Source of the DNA: Candidatus Ornithoclostridium excrementipullorum
GTDB lineage: Bacteria; Bacillota; Clostridia; Christensenellales; UBA3700
Length of the DNA: 36,001 bases
NCBI GenBank assembly: GCA_018716085.1
Contig: DVKK01000005.1
Coordinates: forward strand, 1-36,001
Direction: 5' to 3'
The notes beneath the pieces are model-generated. The model was not told the origin of the DNA. It did no database searches and saw nothing but the letters and a program-made list of their open reading frames with translations. Positions 1-6,229 of this stretch are shown here, one piece after another. Positions within the stretch are counted from its first letter, which is position 1. Every line of letters starts with the position of its first letter. Both the position numbers and the translations under genes were made by a program.

Positions 1-27
1 AAAACGCGATACGTATCGCGTTTTTTT
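1..27. terminator. Perfect palindrome and T-run, probable terminator of the XRE gene
   Basis: Positions 1-24 form a perfect 24-bp palindrome centred on ACGT, followed by a T-run to 27. It lies just past the stop of the minus-strand XRE gene, so it can end that transcript, and the T-run on the plus strand could also serve a gene to the left of the window. The core ACGTATCG (11-18) is shared with the operator-like site at 280-292, so it may also bind the repressor. The palindrome begins at the window edge and may extend further. Confidence 0.7.
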
Positions 28-33
28 GTGCCG

Positions 34-237
34 TCAGTCTTTGCCTACGAGAAAATCCACCGAAACCTTGAAAAAATCGGCTATATCGATCAGGAGATCG
101 TAATCCGGCTGATTGCGCCCTATCTCCCATGCGGAGACCGCCGACTTGCACACGTTCAGATTTTCCGCAAGCTGCTTTTGCGTCAGCCCGCTTTCTGCGC
201 GGAGTTCTTTCAGCCTTTCGGTAAATTTGCTTTTCAT
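34..237 (-). CDS. Small XRE-family helix-turn-helix repressor
   Basis: A 67-residue protein that is essentially a single Cro/CI-type DNA-binding domain. The helix-turn-helix runs from about residue 15 (LTQKQLAENLNV) through the recognition helix CKSAVSAWEIGRNQPD, and ends with a typical DFFKVSVDFLVG segment. There is no ligand or protease domain, so it is probably a simple dimeric repressor. It is divergent from a strong promoter at 272-300 whose DNA carries two palindromic half-site pairs, so it probably represses that promoter and perhaps itself. No Shine-Dalgarno site precedes the ATG; a TAAAAT box sits 6 nt upstream, suggesting a leaderless mRNA. The fold assignment is secure. The target is inferred. 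Confidence 0.9.
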   Translation of the reverse strand: MKSKFTERLKELRAESGLTQKQLAENLNVCKSAVSAWEIGRNQPDYDLLIDIADFFKVSVDFLVGKD

Positions 238-243
238 AAGAAC

Positions 244-249
244 ATTTTA
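244..249 (-). promoter_or_regulatory. -10 box of the XRE gene, apparently leaderless
   Basis: On the minus strand TAAAAT is followed by GTTCTT and then the ATG at 237. The expected transcription start therefore falls on or next to the start codon. No purine-rich ribosome site fits between them. The -35 is weak. Confidence 0.5.
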
Positions 250-257
250 GCCAAAAA

Positions 258-292
258 ACACGATTCGTATATTGACAAAACACGTATCGTGT
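258..292. promoter_or_regulatory. Pair of operator-like palindromes overlapping the divergent promoter
   Basis: Site 1 (258-270) reads ACACGATTCGTAT and site 2 (280-292) reads ACACGTATCGTGT. Both fit ACACG-N3-CGTRT. Their centres are 22 bp apart, two helical turns. Site 2 lies between the -35 and -10 of the plus-strand promoter and site 1 lies just upstream of the -35, also near the XRE start. This is the geometry expected for repression by a small XRE dimer. Confidence 0.6.
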
Positions 293-300
293 ACTATACT
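272..300 (+). promoter_or_regulatory. Near-consensus SigA promoter, product unclear
   Basis: TTGACA (272-277), a 17-bp spacer and TATACT (295-300). It points rightward into about 330 bp with no convincing gene before a second promoter. The operator-like palindromes overlap it. Confidence 0.8.
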
Positions 301-631
301 TAACGAAGGGGGATGAAAGAGGAGGGGACGGAAGGCGGGAAGGCGAGAGATCGCCGCGCCTGCCTCCGAACGCTCCGTCCGTATCGTCGCGGCATAGCCG
401 CAACTCTCTGCAATGTCGCCGCTCCGTTATCGGACGGCGGTTTTGCGAAAAGATGTTCGATATATAACGCGTTCGGCATACGTAAAGCTCTGTCGGGGAC
501 GGAAACTTTCCGAAAAAGCCGCGAGAAACGTGTTCTCGGCAGAAAAAGCGTGAAACAGACGCAAAGCCGCGGATCGTTCAGGGAGGACGGCGGCGTGCAA
601 AGCGCGGCGGTCGGAGCAAAATATACCTCTC
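301..631 (+). other. Stretch without a convincing gene; possible structured transcript
   Basis: This stretch lies downstream of the repressor-controlled promoter and before the promoter of the NfeD operon. An open frame at 313-654 exists, but its arginine- and serine-rich translation does not look like a folded protein. Several stem-loops are visible: GGCGA/TCGCC near 341-354, GCGGC/GCCGC near 388-400, and a 6-bp stem CGAGAA/TTCTCG at 522-538 with flanking G-C pairs. It could be a regulatory RNA, a long leader of the NfeD operon, or decayed sequence. I cannot tell which. Confidence 0.3.
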
Positions 632-660
632 TTGACAAAAAGTATAGGTTTTGATATATT
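632..660 (+). promoter_or_regulatory. SigA promoter of the NfeD-FloA operon
   Basis: TTGACA (632-637), a 17-bp spacer and TATATT (655-660), with further A/T just after. The predicted start near 667 gives a leader of about 54 nt ending in GGAGGT (711-716) before the ATG at 721. Confidence 0.8.
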
Positions 661-720
661 ATATATAAGCCGCAAAGACGGCGGACCGCACGCAGAGGCG
701 CGCGGAGATCGGAGGTAGAA

Positions 721-1254
721 ATGACATTTTGGGAAGAGGTGGCGCTGGTCTTTTCCGACATAGGATGGGTCCCCGCGATCTGCCTTATCCTCGGCATGAT
801 TCTCATCATTGTCGAGATCTTCCAGCCCGGATTCGGATTTTTCGGCATCACGGGCGGCATACTGGTGGTCGTAGGTATCATAGTCCGCATATATAACAAC
901 GGAGGAGGCAACCCGATCATTCAGTTTTTCGTGCTGCTCGCGGTCGTACTGGGCGTATTGGCGGTCGCTGCCGTCGTGATGATGATAGCGCTGAAAAAAG
1001 GCTGGCTCGCCCGTACGGGGCTTGTGAACAAGGATACCGCGGTGTCGACGGGGCATACAAAGGGCACGGAAGACTTCGGCGCCCTGGTCGGCAAAGAGGG
1101 CGTCACTCTGTGCGCGCTCCGTCCGTCGGGAAGAGTGGAGATCGAAGGTAAAACGTACGACGTGGTTTCCAACGCCGTGTTTATTGCAAAGGGGTGCAAA
1201 GTCGTCGTCGACGAAGTCGAAGGCGGTAAAATAACGGTCAAACAGACCGATTGA
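721..1254 (+). CDS. NfeD-family membrane protein (short form)
   Basis: A 177-residue integral membrane protein of the short NfeD type, which lacks the N-terminal ClpP-like protease of long NfeD. Hydrophobic helices are at about residues 15-34, 40-58 and 66-92. A soluble C-terminal domain follows (about 110-177: [20 protein letters not shown], then a [11 protein letters not shown] ending), which in this family folds as an OB barrel. NfeD proteins accompany flotillins or stomatins and are thought to help membrane-domain organisation. The flotillin gene follows after 10 bp, matching the B. subtilis yqeZ-floA order. A clear GGAGGT ribosome site precedes the start. Confidence 0.92.
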   Translation: MTFWEEVALVFSDIGWVPAICLILGMILIIVEIFQPGFGFFGITGGILVVVGIIVRIYNNGGGNPIIQFFVLLAVVLGVLAVAAVVMMIALKKGWLARTGLVNKDTAVSTGHTKGTEDFGALVGKEGVTLCALRPSGRVEIEGKTYDVVSNAVFIAKGCKVVVDEVEGGKITVKQTD

Positions 1255-1264
1255 GGAGAGGTTT

Positions 1265-2275
1265 ATGTTAGCATTACTGGCACTTGACGCCGGCGGGATC
1301 ACCGCGATCATCATCGCCTGCGTCGTCGTTCTTATTCTGATAGCGGTCATCTTCGGGGTGCTGCCCGTCAGGATATGGTTCCGGGCGCTCGTTTCGGGCG
1401 TTAAAGTTTCCATGGCGAGGCTGATCGGTATGAAATGGCGCGGCGTAAAAGTCGCGACGATCGTCGACGCCTATATCAGCGCGTCCAAAGCGGGACTCGA
1501 CGTCACTATCGACGAGCTGGAAACGCACGTATTGGCAAAGGGCGACGCGATCAAGGTCGTCAACGCATTGATAAGCGCGCACAGCGCGAACATAACGCTC
1601 GCGCCGGAAACGGCGAGAGCTATCGACCTTGCGGGCCGCGACGTACTCAACGCCGTCAAGGTGTCGGTCAACCCCAAGGTCATAGAAACGCCGCCCATTT
1701 CCGCGATAGCGAAAGACGGCATCGAATTGCGCGTCAAGGCTCGCGTGACCGTCAGGGCGAACATCACGAGGCTTATCGGCGGCGCGGGCGAGGACACGAT
1801 CATAGCGCGTATAGGCGAGGGCATCGTCACCACGGTCGGTTCGGCGCAAAGTCACAAAGACGTGCTCGAAAATCCCGACCAGATCTCCAAGACCGTGCTC
1901 AACAAGGGGTTGGACAACGGGACCGCGTTCGAGATACTTTCGATAGACATCGCCGACGTAGACGTGGGAAGGAATATCGGCGCGCAGCTGCAAATGGATC
2001 AGGCAGAGGCGGACAAACGTATCGCCGAGGCAAAGGCGGAAGAGCGCCGCGCCATGGCAGTCGCTCTCGAACAGGAAATGAAAGCCAAATCTCAGGAGAT
2101 GCGCGCTCTGGTCATAGAGGCGGAAGCGGAAGTTCCCAAGGCGATGGCAAAGGCTTTGCGCGACGGAAATCTCGGCGTTATGGATTATTACAATATGCAG
2201 AACGTCCAGGCGGATACCGCGATGAGGAATTCTCTGACCGGAAACGAGCCGACAGAGGATAAGGGCAAAAAATAA
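1265..2275 (+). CDS. floA: Flotillin-like protein FloA
   Basis: A 336-residue bacterial flotillin of the FloA (YqfA) family, a scaffold of functional membrane microdomains. It has one N-terminal membrane hairpin or helix (about 12-34), then the conserved segment [20 protein letters not shown], the SPFH/PHB domain, and an Ala/Glu-rich coiled region (about 235-300: [20 protein letters not shown]) that drives oligomerisation. Length and sequence follow the family throughout. GGAGAGG at about 1255-1261 is its ribosome site. It overlaps the next gene by one base (TAATG), so translation is likely coupled. The product probably works with the NfeD protein encoded just before. Confidence 0.96.
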   Translation: MLALLALDAGGITAIIIACVVVLILIAVIFGVLPVRIWFRALVSGVKVSMARLIGMKWRGVKVATIVDAYISASKAGLDVTIDELETHVLAKGDAIKVVNALISAHSANITLAPETARAIDLAGRDVLNAVKVSVNPKVIETPPISAIAKDGIELRVKARVTVRANITRLIGGAGEDTIIARIGEGIVTTVGSAQSHKDVLENPDQISKTVLNKGLDNGTAFEILSIDIADVDVGRNIGAQLQMDQAEADKRIAEAKAEERRAMAVALEQEMKAKSQEMRALVIEAEAEVPKAMAKALRDGNLGVMDYYNMQNVQADTAMRNSLTGNEPTEDKGKK

Positions 2276-2943
2276 TGGATCTTGCAATGACGCTCGGCAT
2301 AATGCTGTCCCTGACGGTGATCGCCGTTATAGTATACGGGGTGTCGTACGGGATAAAAGCCGATAAGAAAAAGCAAGAGGAAGCGAAGCGGAAAGAGGAG
2401 GAGCGGCGGCGTACGCCCCCGTCGAATGGCGCTGTGCAAAACGCCGCGCCTCCGTTGCGCCGCACGGACAAAAACGGGCGCCGCATATCTGCCGGGGTAG
2501 AGCTCAACGACCCGTTGGACGGGGTTTTCGAACTCAGCGCGGCACCCGCGCCCGTAAACGCTCCCCTGGACGGGATATTCGAATTGGGCGCGCCGGGGAC
2601 GGGAAAGATCCCCGCAAATAAAACGAAAGCCGCGGCGGGGCAGAAAAAACAGCCCTCGGGGCAGAAGTTGCAGTCCGCGGGGCATCATGCGGAGCATTGC
2701 GCCGTACCGCATTCGGGCAGAGAGGCTTACGTCGTGGAACGAGTCCCGACGGGAGGAAGCATACGCGGCGCAAGACCGGAAGGATGCGCGGATCATTACG
2801 GCGTGCGGTTCGTGAAAAAGAACGATACGAAAGCGCCCGCCGACGAAGAGAAGATATACGTTTCCGCGGAGGACGCGCGCAGGGCGATCGTATTGGGGCA
2901 GGTGCTCAACGATCCCGCGTTCAAGCGTCGGTACCGCAGATAG
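2275..2943 (+). CDS. One-helix membrane protein of the flotillin operon, function unknown
   Basis: A 222-residue protein with a single N-terminal membrane helix (about 4-26), then a basic Lys/Glu/Arg run and a long low-complexity, Pro/Gly/Ala-rich linker. The linker contains an internal repeat, NDPLDGVFEL followed by NAPLDGIFEL, which looks like a short peptide docking motif present twice. The C-terminus (about 197-222: SAEDARRAIVLGQVLNDPAF) is the most ordered part. The start codon shares a base with the floA stop and a terminator follows. Position suggests a microdomain cargo or partner. I recognise no family. Confidence 0.75.
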   Translation: MDLAMTLGIMLSLTVIAVIVYGVSYGIKADKKKQEEAKRKEEERRRTPPSNGAVQNAAPPLRRTDKNGRRISAGVELNDPLDGVFELSAAPAPVNAPLDGIFELGAPGTGKIPANKTKAAAGQKKQPSGQKLQSAGHHAEHCAVPHSGREAYVVERVPTGGSIRGARPEGCADHYGVRFVKKNDTKAPADEEKIYVSAEDARRAIVLGQVLNDPAFKRRYRR

Positions 2944-2963
2944 GGACGTCGTCGGAAAAAGCG

Positions 2964-2991
2964 AAAGCGGACGCTTGCCGTCCGCTTTTTT
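2964..2991 (+). terminator. Terminator of the NfeD-FloA operon
   Basis: A 10-bp stem AAAGCGGACG (2964-2973) and CGTCCGCTTT (2979-2988) with loop CTTGC, running into a T-tract. Confidence 0.9.
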
Positions 2992-3076
2992 GTTTGCCGT
3001 ATTTAACGGATCACGGGAAAAGAGAGTCTTTTCATTGCGGTAGAAAAAACCGCGCCCGTGTAGATAAGATCTGTTT

Positions 3077-3571
3077 TCAGGGAACGTTTATCTCGGTCAC
3101 GTCGTCGGGCAGGAATCTGTCCAGTTCTTCGTGCATATCGGCGTCGGAGATCTTTTCGGCGGGAAGTTTGAAGTAAGTTGCCGTCGCTTCGGCAAGCACG
3201 ACTCCGTCGGCGTTTTTGATCATGGCTTCTCCGACGTACGCGCGGGAACTGTTTTTGGTTATCTTTCCCACGCCGTACAGTTTTTCGTCGTACGGAACGG
3301 GTTTGCGGAATTTCACGTTGATATCCAGAGTGACCGCAAGTTTGTCGGGCTCATAGCACCAGATAACTCTGCCGATGAGTTCGTCGAGCATACACGTTAT
3401 CATGCCGCCGTGCGCGCGTCCGGGATAGCTTTGGTGTTCCGCTCTGAAAGAAAAAACGGTGACTACCGTTCCGTCTTCCATTTCGTAGAAAGGCGCTTTT
3501 ACGCCCAGCTCGTTGTCAAGACCGCAGATGATACAGCTTCTGCTGTTGCGTTGTTTTTTCAATACCTTCAT
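3077..3571 (-). CDS. PaaI-like hotdog thioesterase
   Basis: A 164-residue single hotdog-fold protein of the PaaI/4HBT group, which hydrolyses acyl-CoA thioesters. The signature HGGMITCMLDELIG lies at about residues 54-67, with the catalytic Asp/Glu in the long central helix. NVKFRKPVP and AEATATYFKLP are the usual strands of the fold. The N-terminus carries CIICG (about 13-17), a small Cys pair that may be structural. GAGGTA precedes the ATG. It stands alone between two plus-strand operons. The substrate cannot be read from the sequence. Confidence 0.87.
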   Translation of the reverse strand: MKVLKKQRNSRSCIICGLDNELGVKAPFYEMEDGTVVTVFSFRAEHQSYPGRAHGGMITCMLDELIGRVIWCYEPDKLAVTLDINVKFRKPVPYDEKLYGVGKITKNSSRAYVGEAMIKNADGVVLAEATATYFKLPAEKISDADMHEELDRFLPDDVTEINVP

Positions 3572-3614
3572 GATCTACCTCAAACGCCGAAAAGGCATGC
3601 GTTTTACATAGACA

Positions 3615-3643
3615 ATTTTAACACCGCTTTGAGCAAAAGTAAA
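3615..3643 (-). promoter_or_regulatory. Promoter of the thioesterase gene
   Basis: On the minus strand TTTACT (3643-3638), a 17-bp spacer and TAAAAT (3620-3615). This gives a leader of about 37 nt containing the ribosome site. Confidence 0.6.
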
Positions 3644-3720
3644 CGGAAAGAACGGTTTTCGACGAAAAAGCAAGACGTGTCGGGCGTTTCGGCGCCGAGA
3701 CCGCAAGGGGCGTCATTTTG

Positions 3721-3749
3721 TTGACTTGACGCGCGCGGGTATTTATAAT
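3721..3749 (+). promoter_or_regulatory. SigA promoter of the alcohol dehydrogenase operon
   Basis: TTGACT (3721-3726), a 17-bp spacer and TATAAT (3744-3749). The expected start near 3756 excludes an in-frame ATG at 3726 and fixes the gene start at 3771. Confidence 0.85.
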
Positions 3750-3770
3750 ATTAAAGACGGGAGAAAAAAT

Positions 3771-4976
3771 ATGAACGGTTTTTACAAGCTTTATTGCAGG
3801 ATATTTCAGAAGACGATGAAATGCGTGTCGCCGCTTTTGCCGTGGAGAGAGCCGCAGTTGCTCGATCTTCCCGGAGGGGCGGCGGGACTCGGCGCGTTTA
3901 TCAAGGGAAAATACCGCAGGATATTCCTAGTCACGGGACCCAACGTCTACCGCAAAGGGCTTGCGGACGGACTTATACGCGGACTGGAAGAAAACGGCGT
4001 TCCGTACGAACTTTTCAACAAAGTGGTCAACAATCCCACGATAGACAACATAGAAGAGGCTTTTTCGGCATACAGGGCCGCCGACTGCGACGCGATAGTC
4101 GCGCTCGGCGGAGGTTCGCCCATGGACCTGGCGAAAGTCGTGGGGGCGAAGGCGGCGCGTCCGAATATGGACGTGCGCAAGATGAAAGGGCTGCTCAAAA
4201 TAAGGAAGCGTATCCCCGATCTCTACGCTATCCCGACCACGGCGGGGTCGGGCAGCGAGACCACGCTTGCGGCGGTGGTCAGCGACGGCGCCACGCACGA
4301 AAAATACGCGATAAACGACGTCAGCCTGATACCGCGTTACGCGATACTCGATCCGCAGATGACGGCGGGGCTTCCTCCGCAGACCACCGCGACTACGGGT
4401 ATGGACGCGCTTACGCACGCCGTTGAGGCGTATATCGGCGGCAGCAATACTTCTTTGACCGCTCGCAGGGCGGAGCAGGCGGTGGAGCTCATCTTTTCCA
4501 ACCTGATGCTTGCATATGAGAACGGCTCCGACATGGAAGCGAGAGCCAATATGCAGAAAGCGTCGTATTATGCGGGGGTCGCGTTTACGAGAGCCTACGT
4601 AGGCTACGTCCACGCGCTCGCGCACGCTTTGGGAGGTTTTTACGGAACTGCGCACGGTCTTGCCAACGCCGTGATACTGCCGATAGTGCTCGAATATTAC
4701 GGCAAGAGCGCTCATAAGAAGCTCGCCGCGCTTGCCGATATCGTCGGAGTATGCGACGAAAAGGACGACGACGCGGCGAAAGCGGCGAAATTCATACGGA
4801 AGATAAAAGACATGAACAACGCTATGGGTATCCCGTCGTCGATAGAGGGCATCCGCGACGAGGACATCCCTCTGATGGCGGAGAGGGCTGCGGCGGAGGC
4901 AAATCCGCTGTATCCCGTGCCCGAGATACTGGGCAAAGAACAGCTCGAAGAGCTTTACAGGCTGATAGCGGCATGA
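3771..4976 (+). CDS. Iron-containing alcohol dehydrogenase
   Basis: A 401-residue group III (Fe-dependent) NAD(P)-linked alcohol dehydrogenase. The dinucleotide site ALGGGSPMD is at about 111-119 and TTAGSGSETT at about 156-165. Metal ligands are visible as D212 and H216 in GMDALTHAVEAY, with two further His in the HALAHALGG...TAHG stretch. I chose the start at 3771 because GGGAG precedes it and an upstream in-frame ATG lies before the transcription start. The first 30 residues are a variable extension. The family reduces aldehydes or oxidises alcohols and diols; the actual substrate is unknown. It overlaps the next gene by 4 bases (ATGA). Confidence 0.93.
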   Translation: MNGFYKLYCRIFQKTMKCVSPLLPWREPQLLDLPGGAAGLGAFIKGKYRRIFLVTGPNVYRKGLADGLIRGLEENGVPYELFNKVVNNPTIDNIEEAFSAYRAADCDAIVALGGGSPMDLAKVVGAKAARPNMDVRKMKGLLKIRKRIPDLYAIPTTAGSGSETTLAAVVSDGATHEKYAINDVSLIPRYAILDPQMTAGLPPQTTATTGMDALTHAVEAYIGGSNTSLTARRAEQAVELIFSNLMLAYENGSDMEARANMQKASYYAGVAFTRAYVGYVHALAHALGGFYGTAHGLANAVILPIVLEYYGKSAHKKLAALADIVGVCDEKDDDAAKAAKFIRKIKDMNNAMGIPSSIEGIRDEDIPLMAERAAAEANPLYPVPEILGKEQLEELYRLIAA

Positions 4977-5593
4977 AAGCCGTGATAGTCGGAGCGGCGG
5001 ACGACTTCGTTCCGTTTCGGAAACGACCCGGGGATATAGTTATAGCCGCCGACGGCGGTTACGCTCAGCCGGGTGTCGCGGACGCCGCCGATATCGTGAT
5101 CGGCGATTTCGATTCGCTCGGTTACGAGCCGAGAGGCGCCGAAACGGTCCGCCTGCCCGTCGAAAAGGACGTTACCGATACCGCGGCTGCGGCGCAAACG
5201 GCTTTGGAAAAGGGCTGCGGCGAGATGGAGTTTTACGGCGTACTCGGAGGAAAACTCGATCATGCTCTCGCCAATCTGCAGTTGGGAGTGTCCTTGGCGG
5301 AAAGAGGGGTGAAAACCGTATTCCGCAGCAAGGGGTACGACGTGATGTTCGTCTGCGACGGCACGCTGCCGATAACGGGCAGAAAGGGAGCCCGCGTTTC
5401 GGTCTTTTCCTTCGGGAAGAGCGAGGGCGTGACGCTCGAAGGGCTGAAATACAAATTGGAGGACGCGACGCTGTTGTCCGATTTCGCGCTCGGGGTGAGC
5501 AATTCTTTCGAAGAAGAGCACGCCAGGGTAACGGTCGGCAACGGTACGCTCGCGGTTTTCGTTTATGAAGAAAGCGATAGTGTTCGATCTTGA
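4973..5593 (+). CDS. thiN: Thiamine pyrophosphokinase
   Basis: A 206-residue enzyme that transfers pyrophosphate from ATP to thiamine, giving thiamine diphosphate. Family motifs are IAADGG (about 24-29), the acidic GDFDS (44-48), the EKDVTDTAAA segment, GVLGGKLDHALANL, and a C-terminal beta domain ending LSDFALGVSNSF. The length matches bacterial ThiN proteins. The start codon overlaps the dehydrogenase stop (ATGA) and the 3' end overlaps the HAD gene by 29 bases, so the three are cotranscribed. No thiamine biosynthesis gene is adjacent, so it may serve salvaged thiamine. Confidence 0.93.
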   Translation: MKAVIVGAADDFVPFRKRPGDIVIAADGGYAQPGVADAADIVIGDFDSLGYEPRGAETVRLPVEKDVTDTAAAAQTALEKGCGEMEFYGVLGGKLDHALANLQLGVSLAERGVKTVFRSKGYDVMFVCDGTLPITGRKGARVSVFSFGKSEGVTLEGLKYKLEDATLLSDFALGVSNSFEEEHARVTVGNGTLAVFVYEESDSVRS

Positions 5594-6227
5594 CGGAACT
5601 CTGCTCAATACTCTGACCGACATCGCCAATGCGGTCAACGCCGCGTTGTGGGAGAACGGGCTTCCGTACCGTTCGGTTTCGGAGATCGAAAGATTCGTCG
5701 GCGACGGCGCCAAAACGCTGATAGCCCGATGCGTGGAGGACGCCGAGGACAAGGCGGAGGACGTGCTGGCGGATTTCAGGCGCATCTACGACGCCGACTG
5801 CGACAACCAGACCAGACCTTACAGCGGGATCCTTGCTTTGCTGAAAAGACTTCGCGCGGACGGCCTTATGATCGGAGTGGTATCCAACAAACCGGATCCC
5901 GCGGTCAAAAAGCTGTGCGCGCATTATTTTGCGGGAATGACGGAGTTTGCGGTCGGAAACGCGGACGGCAGGAAGGTCAAACCCGACCCGGGACTGCTGT
6001 TGTCCGAACTCGCCGGACTGGGAGTCTCGCCGAAGGAGGCGGTATACGTCGGGGACGGCGAAGCGGACGTCGCCTGCGCGCGCAACGCGGGGACGGACTT
6101 CGTCGGCGTCGGATGGGGGTTCCGCTCGGAAGAGGAACTGAAAGCCGCGGGCGCGGACGTCGTGGTCTGCTGCCCCGAAGAGGCGTACGTAAAGATATCT
6201 GAACTCTGCAACAGAGAGGAGGAATAA
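5565..6227 (+). CDS. HAD phosphatase, phosphoglycolate phosphatase-like
   Basis: A 220-residue haloacid-dehalogenase-superfamily phosphatase. Motif I is DLDGT with D8 nucleophile and D10 acid/base. The small alpha-helical cap lies at about 15-85, motif II is the Ser in VVSNKPD, motif III is the Lys in KVKPDP, and motif IV is VGDGEADV. Overall it resembles Gph/PpaX proteins acting on phosphoglycolate or pyrophosphate, but the substrate is not certain. The first 29 bases lie within the end of the thiamine pyrophosphokinase gene in another frame. It is followed by AGGAGG and the next start. Confidence 0.9.
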   Translation: MKKAIVFDLDGTLLNTLTDIANAVNAALWENGLPYRSVSEIERFVGDGAKTLIARCVEDAEDKAEDVLADFRRIYDADCDNQTRPYSGILALLKRLRADGLMIGVVSNKPDPAVKKLCAHYFAGMTEFAVGNADGRKVKPDPGLLLSELAGLGVSPKEAVYVGDGEADVACARNAGTDFVGVGWGFRSEEELKAAGADVVVCCPEEAYVKISELCNREEE

Positions 6228-6229
6228 AA

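Noticed and set aside
313..654. Open frame of 113 codons behind the strong promoter
   Set aside because: The translation is Arg/Ser-rich without hydrophobic pattern or domain, and the second promoter lies inside its end. Treated as non-coding.
3726..3770. Earlier in-frame ATG of the alcohol dehydrogenase
   Set aside because: It lies between the -35 and the transcription start of the promoter at 3721-3749, so it cannot be in the mRNA.
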